Shown here: piece after piece, positions 1 through 10,583 of the stretch | How positions within the stretch are numbered: the stretch's first letter is position 1 | How the letters are laid out: each line of letters begins with the position of its first letter | From: Botryotinia globosa | Lineage: Eukaryota; Ascomycota; Leotiomycetes; Helotiales; Sclerotiniaceae | Direction of reading: 5' to 3' | Length of the DNA: 64,000 bases | Assembly: GCA_014898425.1 (NCBI GenBank) | Contig: RCSZ01000009.1 | Span: 930,001-994,000, forward strand | Program-made: the position numbers and the translations under genes | The notes under the pieces: model-generated | Databases searched by the model: none | What the model saw: the letters and a program-made list of their open reading frames with translations, nothing else | What the model was told of the DNA's origin: nothing

Positions 1-1
1 A

Positions 2-130
2 CTATCCGGTCTGTGGGAGATTTTTCAGGACATGGATGAAGAGATGAAAGATACAGAGCGATGGTTGAGAGATACAGAGACGGCGTTGAAGAACGTTGTA
101 TATGAGTTTAAGATGAAGTGGACACTTTAG
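2..130 (+). CDS. C-terminal end of an unknown protein (partial)
   Basis: An open frame enters from the left edge and stops at TAG 128-130. The 42 visible residues are rich in charged and hydrophobic residues (WEIFQDMDEEM, then TERWLRDTETALKN) and look like the end of an amphipathic or coiled-coil helix. No family is recognised. The rest of the gene lies outside the window, so even the coding call rests on composition alone. Confidence 0.4.
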   Translation, partial: LSGLWEIFQDMDEEMKDTERWLRDTETALKNVVYEFKMKWTL

Positions 131-1035
131 ATGATGTGGGCTTAGGTTGTGGTGTCAGCGTCCATGCGACTTTGATCGATTACTTGCATACATATATGCG
201 TACGCATACGACTAGATTGGGCTATGATTATTTCTTTTGTTTCTTTCGGATTTCGGTTTCTGCTTGCTCTTTCTACCTTTTGATTCTGAGCTTGCGTCGA
301 TCGTCTCGTTTGCATCTTACGCTGTTGGAAAAGATGTTTACAATGCGATACAATACGATACGAATCGATGGGAGGGGAAAGAAGGATGAAGGATGAAGAA
401 ATGAAGATGACTTTTGTACAATACCCCTCACGAACAATACATGATAAGAAGAAGAAGAAGAAGAGATTCACGGCGGATCTATCCTACTGGAAGCTTCGAG
501 CAGGAAGGAAAAAGAATCAGATACTTTATGTAATTGTCCTTGATACATCTCATTTCTCGTTTCGTACACGAAATAGATACCTAGTTTTTTAGTCTCCTAG
601 GAACATCATAAATGATAATTGTATCTACTTTGGCTTGATCTATCTGTGTCTGTCTGTGTACGTGTGTAAACTTTTTTCTTCAAAACAGTAAATCCGAATG
701 ATTGAATACACTAAACATTTACTTCATTTTACTCTCTTCCATCCATCCATCTTCTTCTTTCTTTCCCAAATCCCCAAACAACACATTCTATATCCCCCAA
801 TACAACCACGCCACACAATATCACCTCATTCATCCAATGCAATTTAACAAATCAACTAAGCCAACCCTCCACTCTTCCCTCTCCAAACTCACACCCCCAT
901 CTCCAATTTTCTACTCCCTCCTCCCTCCAGACCCAACCCCAACCTCAACCTCAACCCCAACCTCAACCTCAACCCCCCCTCCAAAGACCCCATCCCATCC
1001 CATTCCATTCCATCCCACCCTCACCTCACCTCACC
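131..1035. other. Intergenic region with simple repeats
   Basis: This is the convergent interval between the partial gene at the left edge and the PAQR gene. It holds an AAG run near 448-464, a pyrimidine-rich CAACCT hexamer run near 938-974 and CATCC/CACCT runs near 985-1040. The open frames here begin at TTG or GTG codons and are low complexity, so I do not call genes. Confidence 0.6.
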
Positions 1036-3495
1036 TCACCGCACAGGACACTCCTCAACCCCCGAATGCAAATAATCAAAACTCTGCACCAAGCCCGCAA
1101 AATGCGCCAGCGCCGCCAGCACAACCATACAATGCAGGATCTGATGGCTATTTCCGTAGAAATCGAAGCGGCCGGGGTAGTATTTTTCTGGGATCTATTT
1201 GTGATGTTAGTTTAAGTTTTGTTTGTGTTTCTTTTCTTGCTGGTTAATACAGCAGGTGGTGCAGTGGGTTGGATTGGATTTTAATGTATGTCGAGCCTTG
1301 TGGATTGGTGGTTCAACCTGGGAGGAGGAGTTGCAGTTTACCGATTTATTTCTCGATGAGCCAGTTTCGAGTGGAAATCTCGCAGGGAGAATAAAAGAAA
1401 AAGGGAAAGGAAAAAAGGTGGGAGGAAACGAACTCACTCTCAAACTATAAGCCAAAGCCCCCACAAAATTAAGTCCCGCCATGCCCACTATCCAACCCAG
1501 ACTCAATCGTTTATACTGCAACGAGATGCCGTAGATGATGATCGAATGCACGATGAAGATGACGGCCGAGAGACCCAGGGCTGCGTACATGAGGGTGCGG
1601 TAGGGACGGAAGAAGGGGGTGCGGAAGGGTGGGAGGAGGGTGAAGAGGGTGAGGGCGAGAGAGAGGAGGGTGATCTGGGGGTGGAGTTAGCGGGGGAGGT
1701 GAAAAGGAAATGAGAGGTGGGGGCAAGGGGAGGAAGGGGAGGAAGGGGAGGAAGGGGAGGAAAGGGAGGAAAGTACCATAGACCAGTAAATTCTCTGGAG
1801 TTTCACATCACATATAAAACCGTGATAGATGGTCGCAACAGTACTTCCCCACATCAGCGCCACGATGCCGAGATAATCGAGCTCGATCTAGAAAGCTGCG
1901 GTTTGGTGACTGTGATTATTGAGAGTATGATATCTGCGTGTGTGAAATAGATTAGTCTCAAGATTCAAATATCAATCATCAATTATCAAATCCAAGATTA
2001 GGAGCTAGAATGAGCGTGGACATCTATCTGAAGGAAAAAGAGTATTGCGATATCAGAGACAAAGAAGAAAATCATATGCAAGACAAGAATACAAAAGAGG
2101 ATTCATAAAAAAGAGGATGAGGGGGATGGGGAATCCACAGACAAGACAAGACAAGAGAAGAGAAGAAAAACATACACAAAGCTTAATCCAAAACAAACCG
2201 CCACGCCTCCGAAAAATAGCGCAAAAACTACGAGATCTGCGGTCGTCGCATCGTGGTAACGAGGTAGTAAGGTGTGGTAGATGTAGATGGGGAGGAGTGC
2301 GAATAGGATTGCGCCGATGAGATGGGAATGGATGTTTACTGATTGAGGTTTGTTAGTGTGGGTGATGGGTGTGTGAGGAAGGAAAGAAGGGAGGAGGGAA
2401 GGGAAGGAGATTAGTTACCCGTTTCATTATGCAGATGAAATACACTTCTGAAGGATCGGAGTGAGGATTTGGTTTCGGGTCTGGGAGTGGAGTTAGTTTG
2501 ATGAGAGGATGGGATGATGGGGTGTGTGATATGGATTATTTTGATAGGGAATGAGAATTGAGAATGAGAGAAGACGTACCGATATCCAGTAAGGATATAT
2601 TCATTATCCTGTCTCCATTCCGCTTTGAAGATTCATCAGTATGAGTACTTTGTAACCCCCTGGTTCTCTTCCCAATGGATCTTCGCAAATACTCTCGTAC
2701 CATCGTGATATATCCCGTAGCATCAACTCCGGAGAAGAAACCAAGAACCCCCCGAAGAAAAATAGAAAGAAAGAACTCACCAACTTCATCCCACCTCAAA
2801 ACCTTTCCAATTCTCTCCCCACCCTGCTCTATCCTATCCCCATTCCCGTCTCCATCCCTCAATCCCCCCAAATCTCCACCCTCAAACTCTACATCCTCAT
2901 CTCTAACCAACACCTCCAACCCCCCCATCGACAAACCCGTCGCATTCCTCTTCAACCCCAACTCCCCATCATCATCATTCTCCTCACCATTCTCATCCCC
3001 ATCCCCAGCCTTCCCAATAATCAACACCTTCTCCGACACCTGCACCTGATCCCCCTCATCCTCCTCCCCTCTCGCGACAATCAACGTTGTAGCCGAAGAA
3101 ATATGTCTTACATGTTGTCTTTGTCTTGACTTGGCCATCTGATTTCCATCCCCATTTCCACTGACATCCGCACTCACATCCGCACTCACATCCCCATCCA
3201 ACCTCCTCTCCCCCACCCTCTCCAAACCCAACGCGAAAAAAGGATACGCACCCGCACCCGCATATCCATACATTCCCTCCTCCAGCCCAGCACACCCAGC
3301 ACACCCAGCACACCCAGCACACCCATCACACCCATCACACCCATCACACCCATCACACCCATCACACCCAGCACACCCAGCACACCCAGCACACCCATCA
3401 CACCCAGCACACCCAGCACACCCAGCACACCCATCACACCCATCACACCCATCACACCCATCACACCCACCCAGCCCCGACTCAAAATTCGACAT
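1036..3495 (-). CDS. PAQR/Izh (adiponectin receptor, HlyIII-like) membrane protein, with one in-frame TAG
   Basis: Seven exons join in phase: 3495-2781, 2622-2580, 2480-2419, 2338-2176, 1933-1777, 1674-1438 and 1194-1036, all GT-AG. The product would be about 511 residues: a long acidic N-terminus (starting with twenty Cys-Asp/Ala-Gly triplets) followed by a seven-helix PAQR core. Family hallmarks are visible: [26 protein letters not shown], the S-x3-H motif SFVYH (built across intron 4), ELDYLGIV and the C-terminal HxxxH in NSHQILH. PAQR/Izh proteins are integral membrane proteins linked in yeast to zinc and lipid homeostasis, and the His residues are proposed metal ligands. The oddity is TAG at 1890-1888 (codon 343), between the TAAF and IELDYLGIV motifs. 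No splice choice in phase avoids it. It could be an allele, a recent null mutation, a sequencing error, or a recoded (edited or readthrough) codon. The start was chosen as the first ATG of the long exon 1. Confidence 0.85.
3286..3470 (-). repeat. 9-bp coding minisatellite, twenty Cys-(Asp/Ala)-Gly units
   Basis: Twenty copies of a 9-bp unit (plus strand CATCACACC or CAGCACACC) lie inside exon 1 of the PAQR gene. They encode residues 11-70 as C-D-G or C-A-G triplets in the order DDDD AAA D AAA DDDDD AAAA. The two unit types differ by one base (T/G) and occur in blocks, as expected from slippage or unequal exchange. Confidence 0.95.
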
Positions 3496-4809
3496 ATCCC
3501 CAACTCCTAAGCTCCAGAGAGCTATTCAAACACTCTCTCCTTATCCAGGAAAGATATGAAAAGAGAAAGCAAAGAAACAGAAAGCAAAGAAAGAGAAACC
3601 GAACAAAAAAAAGAAAAGGGAAAGAAACACAGAGAAAGATTTCAATCCTCCAACTTGACGAAAAAAGGAAGCACCACCTATTTTCAAATCATCAATCATC
3701 AATTTCTGTTATCATGTGGGTTTCTAGATTTGATTTTTGATTTTTTTTTGCAAAGCTCCGCGCGGAGAAGGGATACGAGGGTGATAAGCAGGTGAACTTG
3801 TATTCAGTAGTTGGCAAGGCGAGGATGAGAATATAGTATATTTGGATTCTGGACTACGCCTCGGGACTGATTGTGTATGTAGATGTTGGCATCTTTCAAC
3901 TAAGAATGAAGTTCAAAAAGAAAAGGGAAGAACAGATAGGTTGGCTCACTGGTTGGTGAAAAGAATAAAATCCCAGGTCGGGACAAAGTCAAGTGTGGAC
4001 CAGAGGTCATTAAGTATAATCATTCCTCTATCTGCTATGGACCTTCTATCCCTCTATCCCAACAGCCCAAGCCTGGGAGCACCGCTTGCTCCGCCAAACC
4101 GTATGATGGGCCTCAAAAATCTAAGATAACCATTTTGCGGTCCTGCGAAGACATGTAAGCAGGTAGATCCTACCAAATTGAAGATTTCTTCAAGATTGAA
4201 TTTTTCATATGACTTTAAGCAACCTGTGCATTTAGCGACAAGAATGAATCTGCCTGCTAAAACTGAGTGGCTAATATCGTATGTGAAAAGGGGAACGAAA
4301 GCATACTAGAATATTTGCATGATCGTGATGTATTGCCACGAAGACGATTGTTGGAACTTGCGTAAGACAAAAGGTACATTGTCGAAGACTGATCTGACCA
4401 ATAGTATAAGAAATGAAACTAACTTTTGGGGCAAGAGTGGGTGCTCGATCAATCTGCCGCCTGTTGGTGTTCTAGACTAGGCGCTTAAAGTAAAAATTGC
4501 GACGAAACCATCTATACTCCTGTCATCACCTGACTTGATGGGAGCTTTGCCTAGTTAAAGATAATCCTTCTTGGGCTGAAGGGTTCAGTATGTGTTTTGA
4601 TCATGTCCCCAGTTTATGTAACGTAACAGAGAATCTCAAGCTAGAGATTAGTATGTCTCCATTTAGCAATTGAAAATTGCGGAGGAAATTTTGGTATCCC
4701 TAAATAGTAAGGTCATAAATAGAGCAATAATTATTTCAAAATGCAGTATCAACATCCCATGTCGTCAATATGTGGTCTCAAATAGTCACGATTGAGGGCA
4801 TCCAGCTTA
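3496..4809. other. Intergenic region
   Basis: A purine-rich stretch (3555-3650) precedes the PAQR start and is probably 5' untranslated or promoter DNA. From about 3700 to 4800 I see no coding sequence, inverted repeat or RNA gene. Confidence 0.55.
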
Positions 4810-6562
4810 TCAGACTATTCGGGTACCGGCTGGAGGATCGATGATTGCGCCAGAAATTGGATCGACAGTCAAGGCAGTGCCTCTTTCCACTTCTCTACTA
4901 AGTAATGCCATGCCTCTGTCGGCTACGCTGACTATGTTTTGTAATTCCCTCAATGCCCGTTCATTGTTATTGTAGAAGACGCCATCAATTGATTTCTTGT
5001 AGTTCGATGTTGTGTTGTGAATCTTTTGATATATTTCAGCATCGTAAGTATTCGGGTCAACTTCAGTATAGGTTGACTTTCCATGTGGATTCTCCATTTC
5101 AGACGATGTGTTGGATACCAACTCGAGGGGCAGCGGGGATTTTGTACCCATGACAGCTTCCACAAACCTTTGATCAAAAGATTGGTTGTGTCCAGTAGGG
5201 TCGTCAAGATCATAATTGGGATGTTCCGAATCAAGGTCTGGACTGTAATCATCATAACCAAGTTTACTAACTCGAAGAATCTTGAGATTGAGACCTTCAA
5301 TATCTCGAATGGCTGGAGCAACCCATGTGCATTCCTTAGGCTTCACGCTATCGTGGTGACCTATCCATAGACTGGTTTTCTCTCGATCCGTCGAACCATT
5401 AACTTTCAGACCGATATCATTCAAGTACAATTCTGTCAAGGAATGTCTGGTTTCCTCGATCAAAAGCAGCAGCATCAAAGGGTCTAGATCCATCCGTTTT
5501 AATTCCAAACACCTCAACTTGCCAAGGACAAGTCTTTTGCTAGGATAGTATGGGAGGCACCGCATGGTCCACTGTTCGTTCGTCATCCTGGATGCGACTC
5601 TTTTATTTCTTATACGTTTGGTAGTTTGCGCCACGTTCCATCCAATGATACACAAGGTTTCCAGATCCTTAGCTTTCCCAATTAACAGCCAGAAATTTCG
5701 AGCAAAAACCGCTTGTAGTGGTGTTCTGCTTTCTTGTCTCTTGAATGATATCAATAAGCTTTTTAGATTTTCAAAAACTTTGAAAGCGTTTTCGACATCG
5801 ATGGGCACGTTGCATAAGCTATTGATCGTGACATCAGTGATGTGATCTAGAACCAATGTATCTATCTTTTGGTGCTCCTCTGGACGATTCGCCGCACATG
5901 CTAGAGTGTTCGCGAATAATCTTGTAGATGTCATGAAAGAATTGCTGACGACCTGGAACGGTAGGTTAATCTTAAGTCGAGTTATATCTGGGGCATTCTG
6001 CAAGACTCTGCGAAGTAGACGACTGTAATCCTCCTCTGTAAATGTGGTCTTGTCGAGGCAATATGATCGAAGGGAGTCAATCAAGTCTGCCATCTCAGGA
6101 ACCGCAGCATAGATAGCGTCGAATGTCTCTTTCAGTTGATCTATTTCATCTGACAAATGTGTTAGCTTTGAAATGCCTCGCTGATAGATAACATGATACA
6201 TCGCGATCAGTATATAGACGGCTGAGTGCGCATATAAAGTGATGAAATGCAATTGAAGGACGAGGGGTAGGATATCAACGCATACCCGTATCTCGAGTTA
6301 TCATCATATCAATGTACATGGAGGATGATAATGAAGCGATATCTTGGAGAGTTTTCAGTTCATCTGGATGGTCATCGATATTTCGGAATCGGATGAATCG
6401 CGAGAATTCCAACGAGGTCGTCTTGAAGATTGATGATTTTAAGCCTTGATCGAACGCCTTACATACCAATCGCAGATCCAAAAGCTGGGATTTATGATCG
6501 CGACACATCTCGATATTCTTTTGAAGAATTGAGTCAAGAATCTCGGGCGGAAGTTGATCCAT
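4810..6562 (-). CDS. F-box protein
   Basis: Two exons (6562-6286 and 6221-4810) are joined by a 64-bp GT-AG intron in phase 1, giving 562 residues. The N-terminus carries a typical fungal F-box: LPPEILDSIL near residues 4-13 and LLDLRLVCKAF near 27-37. F-box proteins bind Skp1 and recruit substrates to SCF ubiquitin ligases; the substrate here cannot be told. The remainder has scattered leucine-rich segments (LRCLELKRMDLDPL, SLTELYLNDIGL) like the degenerate LRR tails of fungal F-box proteins. The start is the first ATG and places the F-box at the very N-terminus. No paralogue is adjacent, although F-box-like and 2EXR-like proteins recur at 28-35 kb. Confidence 0.8.
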
Positions 6563-8405
6563 GATGTCTTTGGATGTTCGTTATACCGGATGTGATGGAG
6601 TATTGAGATGGCGTTTATTTTGAATTTGAGAATGATATTATATATGGATTCTAAGTACCTAGCTATGAGCAGGAAAGATTGGGTGTGAAGTAGTTGTATT
6701 TTGGCCAGTACATTCGTTACCGTAGATGGTAGAATAACAGTTGTAAATGGAGTTGCGGTGGTGATGTGGTGTTCTTGCGATTGTTTCGTGGTATGATTGG
6801 AACTTTGACAATTAAATAATTTTGTGGGGAAGGCCAACAGTCACAGCCGTGCATGCAAGGCTGACCAATGAAATGATGAAGCAAACTACCTACCCAGTAA
6901 CATTTAAAGATACCATTACCTACCTATCACGTGACTGGTGCTTCACATAGGTAGATACCGATGGATAGATATATGGATATCGAAGTTTTCAAATGGTATC
7001 AAGGAATTGGCATCTGACTTTCACCATTGATGATGTGATTGATAAGTAAGTAGATCGAAGCGGTCTTAAGACTACTAAATGGTAGGTACTGTGTGTTTGT
7101 ATCTACCTTGTATTGATCTCGAGAAATCCCGAAATTCGACAGAGGATATCGTAGACACTCAAACTATCAACGGAGAATATTCAACCAATAGTGAGCCTAA
7201 CCGCCAGCCGCATCTGAAAGCCAAGACGGCTTCTTTGATAAGGCTGTGGGTATCCATGGATCATGATTTGTGTCCACTGTCTGCTCTGCGTGTGAGAACC
7301 GCGAAGAACGTGTATCCTATACCAGTTTGAGCACTACCTATGGAGACCAAACGAGAAAGGCGGACCACTACTCTGGACGGATGAGTTCTTGGGAGAAGGA
7401 TCTCATCGATTCTGGTACATCTCCACATCGTCATATATCGATACTATCCCGTTATCCTATTGTGTTCTTTTATTTGCTTTCGAAATGGCAGAATATGCAT
7501 CTTGAGTAATCTCAGGGAGAGACAACGAATTATTGCATGAAGGAGACCAAGCAGTTATATCCACGTTCCTCTTCCGATAAGCATTGCAGAACTTGACATG
7601 CAGACAGGAATTTAGGAACTGTGCACAATCTGGTGGTGGCTTGAAAGGCATACGACCTAAGACATGCAGGTTTTGGGATACCTAGAGCTTATGTACGGAG
7701 TAATACTCTTACAACAACACGGTATGCAAGAGCTCCTTTTTAGAAAACCTTGGAAGGCTCAGCACGCTCAGCAGGCTGAGCAGGTTGGAAGAAGTAGATG
7801 ATGTATTTTGATTCCACAATTCAAGACACCACAGCCCCTTACTCTTAAATTCTGAGTAAGACTTTGGAAACTTATTTTATTTCACTGATTGGCAATTTCC
7901 AAAATACCATTGTCAAAGGGTGCGAGAAGTTAAGCATTGCTTATATCGGCACGTATGTATAGATAATCGGTAAGGTTACTGTATATTTTCACGGCATCGT
8001 TATTTCTTCAACATCTTTCGATATCTTGGCATCAAATCTCGGATATGAGACTTCCCCTGCTGAGATCTACGAAACACCGTTGCATCCAACCAGCACAGAG
8101 GTCTCCACCACCAGGCCACACAGCTTCCCACATCATACATGCTATCTCAACAAGCGCGGAACATTCGTAATGATCTCTTTCGGTCGTGACCACATTTCAA
8201 GGATTTAAGGACTTTTCGAAAATCGTATCTCGGTGAGATTTCTCTTCAATCATAACGTATCAATCCGACAGACCCGAAGAGGTACAGCCTGTCCCCACAA
8301 AAGGAACGATTATGTTGAAGTCAAGTGTCCTTTTCGTAAAGGTTTCAAGTTGGAAATTTCTCAGACACACGAGCGGAAAGCAAAGACGTTTTATGGGCGA
8401 TAAAG

Positions 8406-8448
8406 GCATTGCGAAGTTGCGAAGTTGCGAAGTTGCGAAGTTGCGAAG
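8406..8448. repeat. 8-bp tandem repeat (GCGAAGTT)n
   Basis: Five near-perfect copies of GCGAAGTT are seen, ending in GCGAAGAG. Confidence 0.9.
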
Positions 8449-8873
8449 AGGGGAATAGACAGATCCATGTTCTTATGCTTAAGGGATGTTTAAGGGGGCG
8501 AGTAGAAAGCTTGGAAGAGCACAACATATTAATTACATACATATTATTATCGCCTCGACTAGGGATTTTCTTTGAAAGCTGTGCTCTTGCACAATTATCG
8601 CCCACTTCCTCTTTGCGCTGTTCGGTTCCCACGCCTGGCTGCGCTTCCTCGCACTGGTCTGCATTGCCTGCATATAACACATGCAACATGTCAGAATCAT
8701 GGATAGATCAAGGTCTAATACTGTATTTTGACTAAAAATAGATTTTTGTTGGTTGAGTGGATGCTTGGGATCAAACCATTGCGAGACCATGATACACCAT
8801 AGAAAGAAAGGATATGAGAAATGGAAGTACGAGCCGGTATCGTTATGAGTCTTTTGATACCTGCATACACACG

Positions 8874-8957
8874 TAGATATATACATACAATCAATTCGTA
8901 GATTTATACATACAATCAGTTCGTAGGTATATACATACAATTAATTCGTATAGTATA
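8874..8957. repeat. Imperfect 25-bp direct repeat, three copies
   Basis: Three copies share the core ACATACAATYARTTCGTA, separated by TA-rich linkers. Confidence 0.75.
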
Positions 8958-9057
8958 TCCAATGAAGCAAGCGATGGGCAATTTTCTACTGAAGACGGAC
9001 GTGTAATAGAATTGAATGCGAGTGCACTTGTATATGTAGATAGTATATCAATATCCC

Positions 9058-9067
9058 TACCTAGGTA
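9058..9067. repeat. TACCTAGGTA palindrome
   Basis: Perfect 10-bp palindrome; one of six in the window, all outside genes. Confidence 0.6.
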
Positions 9068-9179
9068 TGTTGAGAAAGGACGATGTCAGTATTCATTATA
9101 TGTTGTAGATATGTATAATACCTCATATATACTAGACTGATGCTGACTGATGTTATGTTATGTTGTGTCGTATGTATTG

Positions 9180-9490
9180 TATTGTATAGATTATACAGTA
9201 TATATTATACTGTATATATTATATCGTATATATTATATCGTATATATTATATCGTATATATTATATTGTATATATTATATCGTATATATTATATCGTATA
9301 TATTATATTGTATATATTACATTGTATATATTGTATTGTATATATTGTATTGTATATATTATATTGTATATATTGTATTGTATATATTGTATTGTATATA
9401 CTATATCGTATAGATTATCGTATGGATTATATCGTATGGATTATGTCGTATAGATTATATCGTATGTATTATGTCGTATATCTTGTATTG
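9180..9490. repeat. 12-bp AT-rich tandem array (TATATTATATYG)n
   Basis: About 25 copies of a 12-bp unit are seen. Units end in either CG or TG, and a few carry TATATTGTATTG. Towards 9410-9490 the array degenerates into TATGGATTATRTCG variants. Long open frames across it are artefacts of the period being a multiple of three. Confidence 0.9.
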
Positions 9491-9704
9491 CATCGTTCTC
9501 ATCCCTATCTTTTTGTGAATTCCAATAAATCGATTGGGAATCATCTTAATTCATCCCCTCACTTTCTTCTTTCTGTCTCATACATATTCATCCCATCATC
9601 ATCATCGTCGTCGTACATGCTTTGACGCTCTCCTCTTTTTCTTCTTCATTAAAAATATTCCTTTTAACGGAAACATCTATATAAATTCGATATTTATTTG
9701 TGTA

Positions 9705-9795
9705 TAGATATATATAGATATATACAGATATATACAGATATATACAGATATATACAGATATATACAGATATATACATATATACATATATACATAT

Positions 9796-9826
<31 letters not shown>

Positions 9827-9845
9827 CATACATACATACATACAA
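9705..9845. repeat. Compound microsatellite (AGATATATAC)n, (ATATAC)n, (CATA)n
   Basis: Adjacent runs of a 10-bp unit, then a 6-8 bp unit, then a CATA tetranucleotide. Confidence 0.9.
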
Positions 9846-9954
9846 TACTATCCCATACTATTCCCCCTCAGATACAATCTTTTTATTTCATGCTTAATTA
9901 ATTTGCGACAATCCCGGAAGTTCCTATCTTACCACGACCACGACCACGCCACGA

Positions 9955-10040
9955 CCACCCACTACCACTACCACTACCACTACCACTACTACCACTACCA
10001 CCACTACCACCACCACCACTACCACCACCCACTACCACCC
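9955..10040. repeat. (CACTAC)n / (CCA)n microsatellite
   Basis: Runs of CACTAC and CCACCA lie upstream of the DUF1765 gene. Confidence 0.9.
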
Positions 10041-10479
10041 ACCACATTCATATTTTTTACATTCGCTTTCACGTTAACTACCGCCAATTTTCATTCAAAG
10101 AATTACCAACCCACCCAATACTTACTACTTCTTTGGACATTCAAATCGAATCAATTCAATTCACATTCACATTCAACCCAATTACTTCTTTCCTCTACAA
10201 TTCTGAATTCTTACAAGAAAAAAAAGAGGAAAAAAGTATCTACAATCGTTTAAATTCGAGAGAGTGTGAAACGGAAGACTCGGGCACCATCCATCCATCC
10301 TCCAACAACCTTCGTTCCCCTACCACCCTAGCTCTTGAAAACATATTCTATTCCAGAAGGAATTCGATCGTGGAGTTTTACTCAGCCTCATCAAATCAGT
10401 CGACATCTCTGCAGGTCAGAGAACGCGCGACTAATCTGTCACTCGTTTGTTTGTTTGTTCGTTTGAATCTTCATTTGTA

Positions 10480-10518
10480 GAAGAAGAAGAAGAAGAAGAA
10501 GAAGAAGAAGAAGAAGAA
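10480..10518. repeat. (GAA)n microsatellite in the presumed 5' leader
   Basis: About twelve GAA units lie 65 bp upstream of the DUF1765 start codon, probably within the transcript. Confidence 0.9.
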
Positions 10519-10583
10519 AAAAGAATTGCAATGTTCATCTAAATTCTACTACATTTCTCTGCTCTACGCAGTCTGTTGCGGCC

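Larger units (their letters stand above)
6563..10583. other. Gene-poor interval rich in simple repeats
   Basis: About 4 kb between the divergent F-box and DUF1765 genes. It holds five or more tandem-repeat tracts, listed separately. The open frames at 7079-7509 and 8345-8940 lack family features and overlap one another, so I do not call them. The last few hundred bases (10130-10583) are probably the 5' untranslated leader of the DUF1765 gene. Confidence 0.55.

Noticed and set aside
702..1247. 181-codon plus-strand frame over the 3' end of the PAQR gene
   Set aside because: It starts at TTG, is low complexity (Pro/Thr/Ser from CAACCT repeats) and lies opposite the well-supported last PAQR exon.
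7079..7509. Two overlapping plus-strand frames of about 80 codons
   Set aside because: No conserved motif, no consistent splice sites and overlap in different phases; treated as chance.
9140..9900. Long Tyr/Ile-rich open frames on both strands
   Set aside because: They are created by AT-rich tandem repeats whose period is a multiple of three or two; composition is not protein-like.
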